Shown here: positions 8,178 to 18,100 of the stretch, piece by piece | How positions within the stretch are numbered: position 1 is the stretch's first letter | Layout: the number at the start of each line of letters is the position of its first letter | Assembly (NCBI GenBank): GCA_001898645.1 | Contig: MKUQ01000043.1 | Location: 1 to 64,000 of the forward strand | DNA: 64,000 bases | Direction of reading: 5' to 3' | Source: Burkholderiales bacterium 70-64 | GTDB taxonomy: Bacteria > Pseudomonadota > Gammaproteobacteria > Burkholderiales > Burkholderiaceae_E | Notes under the pieces: generated by a model | Database searches by the model: none | Told to the model about the DNA's origin: nothing | The model's input: only the letters and a program-made list of their open reading frames with translations | Translations under genes and position numbers: made by a program

Positions 8178-8855
8178 TCAGTCGCGCCAGCGGAACTCCC
8201 TGAAGCGCGTGGACAGGCGCCGCACTTCCGGCGGCTGCACGCCGACGGCGGGCCGGCCGTCGATGCGGCAGCCCTGCACCGACCAGTGCGCCACGCCGCG
8301 GCCGGCCAGCTCGTCGGCCAGCTCCTCGAGGCCGCTCGCCGGGAACAGGCCTGGGTCCCAGGTGGTGCGGCATTCGAACGGCACGCCGGCCGCGAGCAGC
8401 AGGTCGAGCGACCGGCGCGCCTTGGCCGCGCCGCCGGGCATACCGGTCACGGCGTCGTAGGCGTGAAAGGGCGCCTTGATGTCCAGGCCCACCCAGGCGA
8501 GCCGCGGCAGCAGGCGAGCGAGCCGGGCGGGATACATTCCCGCCGTGTGCAGCCCCACCTCGAAGCCGAGCGCGTGCACCTGCTCGACGGCGGCCGGCAG
8601 CTGCGCCTGCAGCGTGGGCTCGCCGCCCGAGAACACCACCGCATCGAGCAGGCCCTGGCGTCGGCCGAGGAAGGCCAGCACGTCGTCCCAGCGCAGCGCG
8701 GCAGGCGCACCGGCCTCGAGCAGCGCCGGGTTCTGGCAGTAGCTGCATCGCCAGGCGCAGCCCTGGCAGAACACCACGGCGGCGAGCCGCCCGGGAAAGT
8801 CGATGGTGGTGAGCGGCGTCAGCCCGCCGACCCGCAGCTCGCCCCTTGCCGTCAT
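8178..8855 (-). CDS. nrdG: Anaerobic ribonucleotide reductase-activating protein
   Basis: The 225-residue radical-SAM enzyme installs the glycyl radical on class III ribonucleotide reductase. The cluster motif is CQGCAWRCSYCQNP (CxxxCxxC as CAWRCSYC), preceded by TTIDFPGRLAAVVF and followed by FSGGEPTLQ. The start at 8855 overlaps the stop of the small glycyl-domain ORF as ATGA, so the two are translationally coupled. The frame opens further upstream but without family similarity. It forms the end of a three-gene nrdD operon. Confidence 0.92.
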   Translation of the reverse strand: MTARGELRVGGLTPLTTIDFPGRLAAVVFCQGCAWRCSYCQNPALLEAGAPAALRWDDVLAFLGRRQGLLDAVVFSGGEPTLQAQLPAAVEQVHALGFEVGLHTAGMYPARLARLLPRLAWVGLDIKAPFHAYDAVTGMPGGAAKARRSLDLLLAAGVPFECRTTWDPGLFPASGLEELADELAGRGVAHWSVQGCRIDGRPAVGVQPPEVRRLSTRFREFRWRD

Positions 8856-9034
8856 CCGGGCTGGCAGTGCGGTTCGGCGAAGAAGCGGCGCTCGTTGTGC
8901 TCGCCCTGCTTGCCGACGTTGAAGCTGGACACGGGGCGGTGGTAGCCCATCACGCGGGTCCAGACCTCGCACGGCTGGCGCTCATCGTCGCGCAGCATGG
9001 GTTCGTCGTGGGTCGGTCGGGCATGGTCGGGCAT
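8852..9034 (-). CDS. Separate glycyl-radical domain of class III ribonucleotide reductase
   Basis: This 60-residue ORF contains CEVWTRVMGYHRP and FNVGKQGEHNERR. It aligns with the extreme C-terminus of E. coli NrdD, where RVCGYLG carries the radical glycine and FNAGKQEE follows. Gly30 is the likely radical site. It has its own ribosome-binding site (CTGGAG, 6 bases before ATG) and begins 58 bases after the nrdD stop, so this is not a simple one-base frameshift. It would act by docking with the large NrdD chain, as YfiD does for pyruvate formate-lyase. That mode of action is inferred. Confidence 0.85.
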   Translation of the reverse strand: MPDHARPTHDEPMLRDDERQPCEVWTRVMGYHRPVSSFNVGKQGEHNERRFFAEPHCQPG

Positions 9035-9092
9035 GGCGGGCTCCAGGAAAGAAGTGGGAAGGGGGAAGGGCGAAGGGGATGCAAAGCAGGCG

Positions 9093-11111
9093 TCAGGCGG
9101 CCAGCGCCTGGCGCTTGCGTTCGAGGATCTCCTCGTCGCACTTCGGGCAGAACGCATGCTCGCCCGACAGGTAGCCGTGGGTCGGGCAGATGGAGAACGT
9201 CGGCGTGACGGTGATGTAGGGCAGCCGGAAGCGCGTCAGCGCGCGGCGCACCAGCTCGCGGCAGGCTTCGCCGGAGGACAGCCGCTCGCCCATGTACAGG
9301 TGCAGCACGGTGCCGCCGGTGTAGCGCGACTGCAGCGCCTCCTGGCGTTGCAACGCCTCGAAGGGGTCGTCGGTGTAGCCCACCGGCAGCTGCGACGAGT
9401 TGGTGTAGTAGGGCTGCTGCGCGCTGCCGGCCTGCAGGATGTCGGGCCAGCGCTTGCGGTCCTCGCGCGCGAAGCGGTAGGTGGTGCCTTCGGCCGGCGT
9501 GGCCTCGAGGTTGTACAGGTTGCCGGTTTCTTCCTGGAACGCCACGATGCGCTCGCGCACGTGGTCGAGGAAGCGCAGCGCGAATGCGTGTCCGCGCTCG
9601 GTGGTGATGTCGTCGGCGTCGCCGCTGAAGTTGCGGATCATCTCGTTGATGCCGTTCACGCCCAGCGTGGAGAAGTGATTGCGCAGCGTGCCGAGGTAGC
9701 GCCTGGTGTACGGGAACAGGCCCTGGTCCATCAGCCGCTGGATCACCTTGCGCTTGACCTCCAGGCTCTGCCGGCCCAGCTCGAGCAGCGCGTCGAGCGC
9801 GCGCAGCAGCCCCGCTTCGTCGCCGCGGTGCAGGTAGCCCAGGCGCGCACAGTTCACCGTGACCACGCCCACGCTGCCGGTCTGCTCGGCGCTGCCGAAC
9901 AGGCCGTTGCCGCGCCTGAGCAGCTCGCGCAGGTCGAGCTGCAGCCGGCAGCACATCGAGCGCACCATGTTCGGCTCGAGCTCGGAATTGACGAAGTTCT
10001 GGAAGTACGGCAGCCCGTAGCGCGCGGTCATGTCGAACAGGCGCCGCGCGTTGTCCGACTCCCACGGGAAGTCGCGCGTGATGTTGTAGGTGGGGATGGG
10101 GAAGGTGAACACGCGCCCCTTGGCGTCGCCGGCCGTCATCACCTCGATGTAGGCGCGGTTGATGAGATCCATCTCGGCCTGCAGCTCGCCGTAGGTGAAC
10201 GGCATCTCCTCGCCGCCGATCACCGGCACCTGCTCGCGCAGGTCCTCGGGGCAGGTCCAGTCGAACGTGAGGTTGGTGAACGGCGTCTGCGTGCCCCAGC
10301 GCGACGGCACATTCAGGTTGTAGACCAGCTCCTGGATGCACTGGCGCACGGCGCCATAGTCCATGCGGTCCTTGCGCACGAACGGCGCCATGTAGGTGTC
10401 GAACGACGAGAACGCCTGCGCGCCCGCCCACTCGTTCTGCAGCGTGCCGAGGAAGTTGACGATCTGCCCGACCGCCGACGACATGTGGCGCGGCGGGCCC
10501 GCCTCGACCTTGCCGGGCACGCCGTTCAGGCCCTCGTGCAGCAGCATGCGCAGCGACCAGCCGGCGCAGTAGCCGCTCAGCATGTCGAGGTCGTGGATAT
10601 GGATGTCGCCGCTGCGGTGCGCCTCGCCGATCTCCGGCGAGTAGACGTGCGACAGCCAGTAGTTGGCGGTGACCTTGCCGGCCACGTTGAGGATCAGCCC
10701 GCCCAGCGAGTAGCCCTGGTTGGCGTTGGCGTTGACGCGCCAGTCGGCGCGCGTGAGGTATTCGTTGATCGAGGACTCGACGTCGACCAGCGTCTTGCCG
10801 TCCTCGCGCAGCCGCGCATGCTGCTCGCGATAGACGATGTAGGCGCGCGCGGTCTTCAGGTGGTTGGCGGCGATGAGCGTGTGCTCGGCCACGTCCTGGA
10901 TCTGCTCGATGGACGGCGCCTGGCCGCGGAAGCGGTGGATCAGCACCTTGACCACCTGTATGGCGAGCAGCGCCGCCTCGTCGGCGTCGTACTCGCCGGT
11001 GGCCGCGCCCGCGCGCGCGAGCGCGGACTCGATGCGGCGGCGGTCGAACGGCGCGAGTTCCCCGCTGCGCTCGACGACGTGCGTCGGCAGGGTGGCGGCG
11101 TGTGCGTGCAT
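9093..11111 (-). CDS. nrdD: Class III (anaerobic) ribonucleoside-triphosphate reductase, large chain
   Basis: This 672-residue enzyme makes deoxyribonucleotides without oxygen. Residues 1-100 form an ATP cone (VVERSGELAPFDRRRIESAL). The catalytic barrel includes GDIHIHDLDML, WGTQTPFTNLTFD and the thiyl-radical finger loop around VNCARLGYLH. The C-terminal zinc-binding CPTHGYLSGEHAFCPKCD is at about residues 646-663. The chain ends 11 residues later, without the RVxGY glycyl-radical motif normally found there. That motif lies in the next ORF (8852-9034). Confidence 0.95.
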   Translation of the reverse strand: MHAHAATLPTHVVERSGELAPFDRRRIESALARAGAATGEYDADEAALLAIQVVKVLIHRFRGQAPSIEQIQDVAEHTLIAANHLKTARAYIVYREQHARLREDGKTLVDVESSINEYLTRADWRVNANANQGYSLGGLILNVAGKVTANYWLSHVYSPEIGEAHRSGDIHIHDLDMLSGYCAGWSLRMLLHEGLNGVPGKVEAGPPRHMSSAVGQIVNFLGTLQNEWAGAQAFSSFDTYMAPFVRKDRMDYGAVRQCIQELVYNLNVPSRWGTQTPFTNLTFDWTCPEDLREQVPVIGGEEMPFTYGELQAEMDLINRAYIEVMTAGDAKGRVFTFPIPTYNITRDFPWESDNARRLFDMTARYGLPYFQNFVNSELEPNMVRSMCCRLQLDLRELLRRGNGLFGSAEQTGSVGVVTVNCARLGYLHRGDEAGLLRALDALLELGRQSLEVKRKVIQRLMDQGLFPYTRRYLGTLRNHFSTLGVNGINEMIRNFSGDADDITTERGHAFALRFLDHVRERIVAFQEETGNLYNLEATPAEGTTYRFAREDRKRWPDILQAGSAQQPYYTNSSQLPVGYTDDPFEALQRQEALQSRYTGGTVLHLYMGERLSSGEACRELVRRALTRFRLPYITVTPTFSICPTHGYLSGEHAFCPKCDEEILERKRQALAA

Positions 11112-11481
11112 GAGAAGCCTCCCAGGTCAGACCCTATGGGTAGGGTTAGACTACGGTTTTGACACTAGATATGCCATTGACATGAATCAAGGCGGCACGC
11201 ATCGCGGTGGGATGCAAGCGCATCTCGCCGCACCACCATGCGCCGGCACCGCGCACCGCACGAGTGCATCGGGCACCGATCCGCGCCGCTCGCCTGCGCA
11301 CCGGCGCGCGGCCACGGGCGTTTCCGGGAGTCGAGCCGGCGATTCATCCGCTGGCATGGATCCTGCTGCACCCGATGCTGGAAGCTCGACGAAGCGCTTC
11401 CGGGAATCGACGCGACCATCCGGGCCCGACGACGGGTCCGGACGGCAGACAAAGATCTTCAGGCGGCATGATGAGGCACTG
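11112..11481. other. 370-bp divergent intergenic region nrdD/nirB
   Basis: No gene is credible here. The only strong signal is the FNR-type site at 11177-11190. A TAGTCT-like -10 element lies downstream of that site on the minus strand (around 11148-11153), at the spacing expected for an FNR-activated nrdD promoter. The nirB side (11191-11481) is GC rich, and I found no clear promoter in it. Confidence 0.6.
11177..11190. promoter_or_regulatory. FNR/ANR-type binding site
   Basis: TTGAC-ATGA-ATCAA matches the FNR consensus TTGAT-N4-ATCAA at 9 of 10 positions. Its centre is about 72 bases upstream of the nrdD start codon. This leaves room for a class II promoter with the site at -41.5 and a leader of about 30 bases. 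It lies about 300 bases from nirB, so control of nirB from this site is less certain. The function of both flanking operons under anaerobiosis supports the call. Confidence 0.75.
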
Positions 11482-13929
11482 ATGGACACGAAACCGCGGC
11501 TGGTCGTGGTCGGCAACGGCATGGCCGGCATCCGCACGATCGAGGAGCTGCTGAAGATCGCGCCCGGGCATTACGAGATCACCGTGTTCGGCGCCGAGCC
11601 GCATCCGAACTACAACCGCATCCTGCTGTCACCCGTGCTCGCGGGCGAGCAGCGCTTCGACGACATCGTGCTGAACGATTTCGACTGGTACCGTGACAAC
11701 GGCATCATGCTGCATGCCGGCAAGCGCGTGGCCGCGATCGACCGGGCGCGGCGCATCGCCGCCGCCGAAGACGGTACCCGCGCGGCGTATGACCGCCTGC
11801 TGCTGGCCACCGGTTCCACGCCCTTCGTTCTCCCGATACCGGGGAGCGGCCTGCCGGGGGTCGTCGCCTACCGCGACATCGCCGACACCGAGGCGATGAT
11901 CGCGTCGTCGCAGTGCGACCGCCAGGCCGTGGTGATCGGCGGCGGGCTGCTCGGCCTCGAGGCGGCCAACGGCCTGCGCCAGCGCGGCATGGCGGTCACC
12001 GTCGTGCACCTGAACGACTGGCTGATGGAGCGGCAGCTCGACCGCAGCGCCGGCCGGATGCTGCAGGCCGGGCTCGAGGCGCGCGGCATCGCGTTCCGCA
12101 CTGGTGCGCGAACCGAGGCCATCGAGGCGGGCGAATCCGGCCGCGCGGCCGGCGTGCGCCTGGCCGGCGGCGAAGTGCTGCCGGCACAACTGGTCGTGAT
12201 GGCGGTCGGCATCCGGCCCGATACCGCCCTGGCGGAGCGCATGGGCCTGCACTGCCGGCACGGCATCGTCGTCGGCGACACGATGCAGACTTTCGACCCG
12301 CGCATCTACGCGGTCGGCGAGTGCGTCAACCATCGCGGCGTGGCCTACGGCCTGGTCGCGCCGCTGTTCGAAATGGCGCGCGTATGCGCGAACCACCTCG
12401 CCGGGTACGGCATCGGACGCTATACCGGCTCGGTGGTGTCGACCAAGCTCAAGGTCACCGGCGTGGACCTGTTCTCGGCCGGAGACTTTCAAGGCGGCGA
12501 CGGCAGCGAGCAGATCGTGCTCTCCGATCCGGCCGGCGGCGTCTACAAGAAGCTCGTGATCCGCGACAGCCGGCTGGTCGGGGGCATGCTGTACGGCGAT
12601 ACCGTCGATGCCGCGTGGTATCTGAGGCTGCTGCGCGAAGGGCGCGACATCGCGGATATCCGCGACCACCTGATGTTCGGCGAATCGAGCCTCGGCGATG
12701 CCGGGCACCAGGGCCAGACGAGCGCCGCCGCGATGCCCGACGACGCCGAGGTCTGCGGCTGCAACGGCGTGTGCAAGGGCACGATCGTGCGTGCGATCAA
12801 GGAACACGGCCTGTTCACGGTCGACGACGTGCGCCGCAGGACCAAGGCGTCTGCATCGTGCGGCTCGTGCACCGGCCTGGTCGAGCAGCTTCTCGCGAGC
12901 ACGCTGGGCGGCGCATACAGCGCCGAGCCGAAGAAGCTGAAGGCCGTGTGCGGATGCACCGAGCGCACGCACCAGGAACTGCGCCGGGCGATACGCGAGC
13001 ATCGGCTGCTGTCGGCGCAACAGGTGTTCGCGTTCATGGAGTGGCGCACTCCGGACGGCTGCGCGAGCTGCCGGCCGGCGATCAACTACTACCTGCTCAG
13101 CACCTGGCCGAAGGAGGTGCAGGACGATCCGCAGTCTCGGCTCATCAACGAACGCGCCCACGCCAACATCCAGAAGGACGGCACTTTCTCGGTGGTGCCC
13201 CGGATGTGGGCCGGCGAGACCAGCGCCGCGCAGTTGCGCCGCATCGCCGATGTCGTCGACAGGTATCGGATCCCGACCGTGAAGCTCACCGGAGGACAGC
13301 GCATCGACCTGCTCGGCGTGCGCAAGGAGGATCTTCCCGCGGTCTGGCGCGACCTCGACATGCCCTCGGGCCACGCCTATGCGAAGGCGCTGCGCACCGT
13401 GAAGACCTGCGTGGGCAGCGAGTGGTGCCGCTTCGGCACGCAGGACTCGACCGCGCTGGGCCGGATGCTCGAGCAGGCCCTGTGGCGCATGTACGCGCCG
13501 CACAAGGTCAAGCTCGCGGTCTCCGGGTGTCCGCGCAACTGCGCCGAATCGGGGATCAAGGACGTCGGCGTGATCGGCGTGGAGTCGGGCTGGGAGATCT
13601 ACATCGCCGGCAACGGCGGCATCAGGACCGAGGTGGCGCAGTTCCTGGTCAAGCTGAAAACCGCCGCCGAGGTGCTCGAGTACGCCGGCGCCTTCCTGCA
13701 GCTCTATCGCGAGGAAGGCTGGTACCTGGAACGCACCGTGCACTTCGTGTCGCGCGTCGGCATGGACTACGTCAAGCGCAGGGTGCTGGAAGACGGGCCG
13801 GGCCGGCAGGCGCTCTGGCAGCGGCTGCAGTTCGCGCTCGACGGCGAGCCCGACCCGTGGCGCGACTTCGAGCGCGCGCGCGTGGACCTGCGGCAGTTCG
13901 AGCCGCTCGTCGACGAGGCGTCGGCATGA
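11482..13929 (+). CDS. nirB: NADH-dependent nitrite reductase, large subunit
   Basis: The 815-residue NirB reduces nitrite to ammonium in the cytosol. Domains in order: FAD/NAD(P) binding (VVVGNGMAGIRTIEEL and GGGLLGLEAANGL, residues 1-330), a BFD-like [2Fe-2S] domain near residue 425 (CGCNGVCKGTIV, CGSC), a second Cys-rich repeat (CGCTERTHQELRRAI, CASC), then the siroheme/4Fe-4S domain with CVGSEWCRFGTQDS near 643 and SGCPRNCAESGIKD near 680. The ATG at 11482 gives the standard N-terminus. Its stop overlaps nirD (ATGA). Confidence 0.95.
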   Translation: MDTKPRLVVVGNGMAGIRTIEELLKIAPGHYEITVFGAEPHPNYNRILLSPVLAGEQRFDDIVLNDFDWYRDNGIMLHAGKRVAAIDRARRIAAAEDGTRAAYDRLLLATGSTPFVLPIPGSGLPGVVAYRDIADTEAMIASSQCDRQAVVIGGGLLGLEAANGLRQRGMAVTVVHLNDWLMERQLDRSAGRMLQAGLEARGIAFRTGARTEAIEAGESGRAAGVRLAGGEVLPAQLVVMAVGIRPDTALAERMGLHCRHGIVVGDTMQTFDPRIYAVGECVNHRGVAYGLVAPLFEMARVCANHLAGYGIGRYTGSVVSTKLKVTGVDLFSAGDFQGGDGSEQIVLSDPAGGVYKKLVIRDSRLVGGMLYGDTVDAAWYLRLLREGRDIADIRDHLMFGESSLGDAGHQGQTSAAAMPDDAEVCGCNGVCKGTIVRAIKEHGLFTVDDVRRRTKASASCGSCTGLVEQLLASTLGGAYSAEPKKLKAVCGCTERTHQELRRAIREHRLLSAQQVFAFMEWRTPDGCASCRPAINYYLLSTWPKEVQDDPQSRLINERAHANIQKDGTFSVVPRMWAGETSAAQLRRIADVVDRYRIPTVKLTGGQRIDLLGVRKEDLPAVWRDLDMPSGHAYAKALRTVKTCVGSEWCRFGTQDSTALGRMLEQALWRMYAPHKVKLAVSGCPRNCAESGIKDVGVIGVESGWEIYIAGNGGIRTEVAQFLVKLKTAAEVLEYAGAFLQLYREEGWYLERTVHFVSRVGMDYVKRRVLEDGPGRQALWQRLQFALDGEPDPWRDFERARVDLRQFEPLVDEASA

Positions 13930-14279
13930 ACGCGCAGGCGTGGCGCGCCGTATGCCGTCTGGAGGATCTGCCGCGGCAGGGCGCGCGCCGCTGGCTCGGC
14001 GGAGAAACGCCGATCGCCGTGTTCCGCACCGCCGACGACCGCGTGTTCGCGCTCGACGACCGCTGCCCGCACAAGGGCGGCCCTCTGTCCCAGGGCATCG
14101 TGTTCGACGACCGCGTGGCCTGCCCGCTGCATGACTGGACCATCGGGCTCGCCGACGGCCGGGCGTGCGCGCCGGATCACGGCTGCGCGAGAACCTATGC
14201 GGTCCGCGTGATCGACGGCGTGGTGCTGATCGATCCTGCGGCGCCCGGAGTCCGTCACTGCGCCGGTTCGGGCACGTAG
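13926..14279 (+). CDS. nirD: NADH-dependent nitrite reductase, small subunit
   Basis: The 117-residue NirD is a Rieske-fold partner of NirB. It retains a full Rieske-type ligand set, DRCPHKGGPL and CPLHDW (CxH and CxxH), which enterobacterial NirD lacks. It may therefore hold a [2Fe-2S] cluster. Start and stop overlap with nirB (ATGA) shows translational coupling. Its last 25 bases overlap the end of the convergent DUF2149 gene. Confidence 0.92.
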   Translation: MNAQAWRAVCRLEDLPRQGARRWLGGETPIAVFRTADDRVFALDDRCPHKGGPLSQGIVFDDRVACPLHDWTIGLADGRACAPDHGCARTYAVRVIDGVVLIDPAAPGVRHCAGSGT

Positions 14280-14575
14280 ACCATGGAGCCGTCCTTGAGC
14301 CGGTACGCGACGCCCGCCTTGGAGCCTTCGCCCTGCCCGATCTTGCCGCTCGCCTGGTAGCGATCGATCTTCTCGCCGTCCTTGATCACGATCTCCATGT
14401 CGGGCCGGCCCGGGTTCTTGATCACGGTGACGTTTTCCTGCGTGAACGGGTTCATCGGGTTGTTGGCCACCGCCAGCAGCAGCGCCGCGATGATCACCAG
14501 GAATACGTCGATCAGGTTCACCACCGACAGGATCGGATCGTCTCCGTCCGGGTCGTCCATCAGCCGCATTCTCAT
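14255..14575 (-). CDS. DUF2149 protein, ExbD-like membrane partner
   Basis: This 106-residue protein has one N-terminal transmembrane helix (NLIDVFLVIIAALLLAVAN) with Asp23 at its cytoplasmic edge, followed by a periplasmic domain. That layout copies ExbD/TolR/MotB, where the transmembrane Asp is the proton-carrying residue. DUF2149 proteins are found beside CobN-like chelatases and ExbB-like channels (the HmuV position in hmu operons). The ATG overlaps the stop of the ExbB-like gene. It is the last gene of the operon and runs 25 bases into the end of nirD. Confidence 0.85.
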   Translation of the reverse strand: MRMRLMDDPDGDDPILSVVNLIDVFLVIIAALLLAVANNPMNPFTQENVTVIKNPGRPDMEIVIKDGEKIDRYQASGKIGQGEGSKAGVAYRLKDGSMVYVPEPAQ

Positions 14576-15114
14576 TGCACCGCCTCCGCCGGCGAGGCGA
14601 GCACCGGGTCCAGATGCGTGTGCGCACCGGCCGCGGGCGCCGTGTCCTTCTCGATCATCGCCAGGTCGTGCGCGTACCAGCGCCGCCGCACGTTGACCAC
14701 CCAGTAGGTGATCGCCGCCGCGATCAGCGCCAGGATCACCGCCGAGAAGGCCACCATCAGGTTGCGCGAGACGTCGGCCAGTTGGCCGTCGGCGAGCGCC
14801 TTGAGCGCCGGCCCCATCGGGATCATGGTGGCCACCAGCCCGAGCATGGGCGCCACGCGCGTGGCGATGCGCGCGAACTCCAGCCGCTGCACGGCCAGCG
14901 CCTCGAGCTCGGCGATCGACAGCGCCGGGTCGGCGCGGCGCGCGGCGTACAGCTCGAAGCCGCGCTCGCGGCCCGCGCGGCGCTGCCAGGACTGCAGCGC
15001 GAAGCCGCCCAGCGCATAGAACGCGTACAGGAAGAGCACGGCGATCGCCAGCAGCACCGGCGCCAGGAACAGCTGGCTGACGTCGTACATCAGGGATTCG
15101 ATCGGACTGTTCAA
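14572..15114 (-). CDS. MotA/TolQ/ExbB-family proton channel protein
   Basis: The 180-residue protein has an N-terminal helix (LFLAPVLLAIAVLFLYAFY) and two C-terminal helices within APMLGLVATMIPMGPALKAL and NLMVAFSAVILALIAAAITY, the core of ExbB/TolQ stator proteins. The start is inferred as TTG at 15114: GAGGAG lies 6 bases upstream, and the codon overlaps the CobN-like stop as TTGA. An ATG at 15090 is the alternative. With the DUF2149 protein it would form a dedicated proton-driven motor for the TonB receptor or the chelatase. Confidence 0.85.
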   Translation of the reverse strand: MNSPIESLMYDVSQLFLAPVLLAIAVLFLYAFYALGGFALQSWQRRAGRERGFELYAARRADPALSIAELEALAVQRLEFARIATRVAPMLGLVATMIPMGPALKALADGQLADVSRNLMVAFSAVILALIAAAITYWVVNVRRRWYAHDLAMIEKDTAPAAGAHTHLDPVLASPAEAVQ

Positions 15115-18100
15115 GGCGGTCTCCTCGGAGGAAGAAGCGACGGTTTCGTCGATGGGGGTGGGCGGGGTCGGCCGCGGACGGGGCGCGGCGTCAGTGCCCG
15201 ACGCCCGCGGCGGACGCCGTCGAGCGGGGCACCGGCTGCGGCCGACCGGGCTGCGACCGGCCTTGCCGCGGCCGGGCCGGCCTGGCGGATCGCTCCGGCG
15301 GCGGCCAGCGCGGCGAGCAGCAGCGCCAGCAGCGCCGCCGACCAGTCGGCGGGGGCGGGCGGCGTCTGCTCGACCCGCTCCAGCACCTGGCCGGTCACGA
15401 TCTCGGGGGCGGGCGGCTGCTCGGCGGGCGGCTCGGGCCGCGCCTGCTGCAGGGGCGGCGTGGCCGGTTCCGGCGGCTGCACGGCGGCCTGCGGCGCGGG
15501 CTGGGCATTCGCCTTCGCGGCGGCCGGCGCGTTCAGCCCGTAGCCGACGAACTCGGTGAAGCGGGCGTTGTCGCTGTGCACGTCGTAGCGGGCGGACAGC
15601 TGGCGGTAACGCGCCTTGAGCTCGGCCACCACCTTGGCGTCGGCCTGCCAGTAGCCCTGGCGCGCGGCCTCGAGCATGCGCTCGATGGTCTGCGCCAGCG
15701 CCTGCGGGTTCTCGCGCTCGAACCAGTCCTTCAGGCCGAGCTTGTGCTTGTCGCGCACGTAGACGTCGACCATCTCCTGCCACTGGTCGTCGCGCACGAT
15801 CTCGCGCGCCACCGCGGTCCAGCCCCAGAAGTTGTTGGTGGCGTCGAGCACCTGCAGCGTGCCGGCGTAGCCCTCGGCCATCAGCCCCTTGATGTAGCCG
15901 GGATGGAACTGGCGCGTGGCCAGCTCCTTGGCGAGGAACTGCGCGGCATTCTCGGTGCGCCCGGCGCCCGCGCCGCGCAGGTTGGAGATATAGAGCGCCG
16001 GCGGCTTGCCGTCGAGATGGCGCACCGCCAGGCTGAGGCCGCCCAGGTACTGGAACGGGTCGTCGGTGGTGAGCATGCCGTAGGTATTGGAGCTGCGCGA
16101 CAGCACGGCGCCCTCGGTGCCGCGCAGGTGCTCGGCGTACAGGTTCACGCCTTGGCCGCCCGCCGTCGCGCTGCCCCACTCCTTCTCGTCGGGGCCGTAC
16201 GCGAACTGCATGCGCGACAGATAGAGCTGCGCGAGCTTGCGATCGCCCTCGGCCTTGCCCTGCCAGGTGTCGGTGGCCAGCGTCGCGTCGTCCAGTCCGG
16301 TGCCGTAGCGGCCCGACTCGGAAGAGAAGATGCGCGTCTCGCCGGCGCGCTGCGCCGCCGCCTCGGGCATGCCCTGCTTGCGTAGCCGCTCGGTGATCGT
16401 GCGGGTGTTGGCGGCCACCGGGTTGTCGGCCTCCTGCGCCTGCGCGGCGAGCTGCACCGCTCGCGCCAGCTGCTTCATCACGTTGGGGAAGTGGTCGCGG
16501 TACAGGCCGGTGGCCGACAGCACGACGTCGACGCGCGGGCGCCCGAGCTTCTCGCGCGGCACCAGCTTGACGCCGGTGACGCGCCCGCCGGCATCCCATT
16601 GGGGCTCGACGCCCAGCAGCCACAGCGCCTGCGCCTCCAGCAGCCCCTGGTGGCGCATGGTCTCGACCGACCACAGCGAGAAGGCGAGCTTGGTCGGCGT
16701 GCGCGCGGTGAGCTTGCGATGCTCGGCCAGCAGCTGCTCGGCGGCCTGCTTGCCGGCTTCCCACGCCTGCTGCGTGGGCACGCGCGACGGGTCGAAGCCG
16801 TACAGGTTGTTGCCGGTCGGATAGGCATCGGGGTTCTTGATCGGATCGCCGCCGTAGGAGGTGCGCAGATGGCGCCCCGCCAGCACCGCGAGCAGGGCCG
16901 GCAGCTCGTGGTCGGCGCCGATGTCCGCATGCCATTGCCGGGCCTTGCGCAGCTGCTCCTGCAGCGCCGGCTCCAGCCCGTCGAGCGGCGCGCCTTCCAG
17001 CAGGTGCCGCTGCAGCAGCTTGTAGGGCGCGGACTGCGCGAGCTGCTCGTAGTCGCCCACGATGGCCTCGTTGACATCCCCGGGCTGCGCGCCGGCGTGC
17101 CGCGCCGCAGCTTCCCAGAACGGGCGGCCCAGCATCATCAGGACGGTGGCCAGCCGGTGCGGCTCGTCGGGCGCCTTGCCCAGGGTGTGCAGGCCCAGCG
17201 GCTGCGCGGTCTCGGCCAGCTCGTGCAGGTGGTTGTGCAGCTGCTCGATGAACTCGGGGAACTCGTCGCTGGCGCGCGCCAGCGGCCAGCCCATGTCCTT
17301 GTGGATCCGGGCCGAGGCCACCGCCGACAGCACGTCGGCCTTGAGACGCTCCTTCACCGCACCTTCGTCCTGCGCCAGCCAGGCGTGCAGCAGGTCGTGG
17401 ATGGCGGTGATCTGCGCGTGCAGGCCGGCCGGCTTGAACGGCGGCGTCTGGTGGCTGACGATGACCGCGCGGCCGCGGCGCTTGGCCTGCTGGGCCTCGC
17501 CGATGTTGTCGGCGATGTACGGGTAGGCGACCGGCACGTCGCCGACCGCCAGCATCGGCGCATCGAACACCGACAGCCCGCGCTCCTTGCCCGGCAGCCA
17601 TTCCTGGATGCCGTGCGTGCCGAAGTGCACGAACGCGTCCGAGGCCTGCTGCTGGCGCGCCCACAGGTAGGTGGCGAAGAAGAAGTGCGACGGGCCGGCC
17701 TTGGTGGAGTGGTACAGCGCGCGTTCCTTGTCGTCCCACTTCTCGCCGCGCGGCGCCTGCGGCATGATCGCCACGTTGCCGAGCATCAGGCGCGGCACCA
17801 CGAAGAACTGCTCGCCGCGCCGGCGCACCACCATCGACGACTTCTCGGGCTCGCCCCATCGGGCGACCATCTCGTCGCGGGTGGCCGGCGGCAGCGATGC
17901 CAGCCATTCGCGGTATGCCGAAAGCGGCATCAGCGCCGCCAGGTCGTCGCGCAGCAGGGCATCGAGCCGGCCGTCGCGGTAATAGGGCTCCATCAGCCGC
18001 TGCAGCTGCGGCAGCAGCTCGTGCTCGCTGGCGGGCATCGACACCGTGTAGCCGTCGGCCTTGAGCGCGGCGAGCGTCTGCATCAGGCTGCGCGGCACGT

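Noticed and set aside
8997-11162. Long plus-strand frame of 721 codons opposite nrdD
   Set aside because: It is an antisense shadow of nrdD, with Arg/Ala/His/Val-rich composition and no family motifs.
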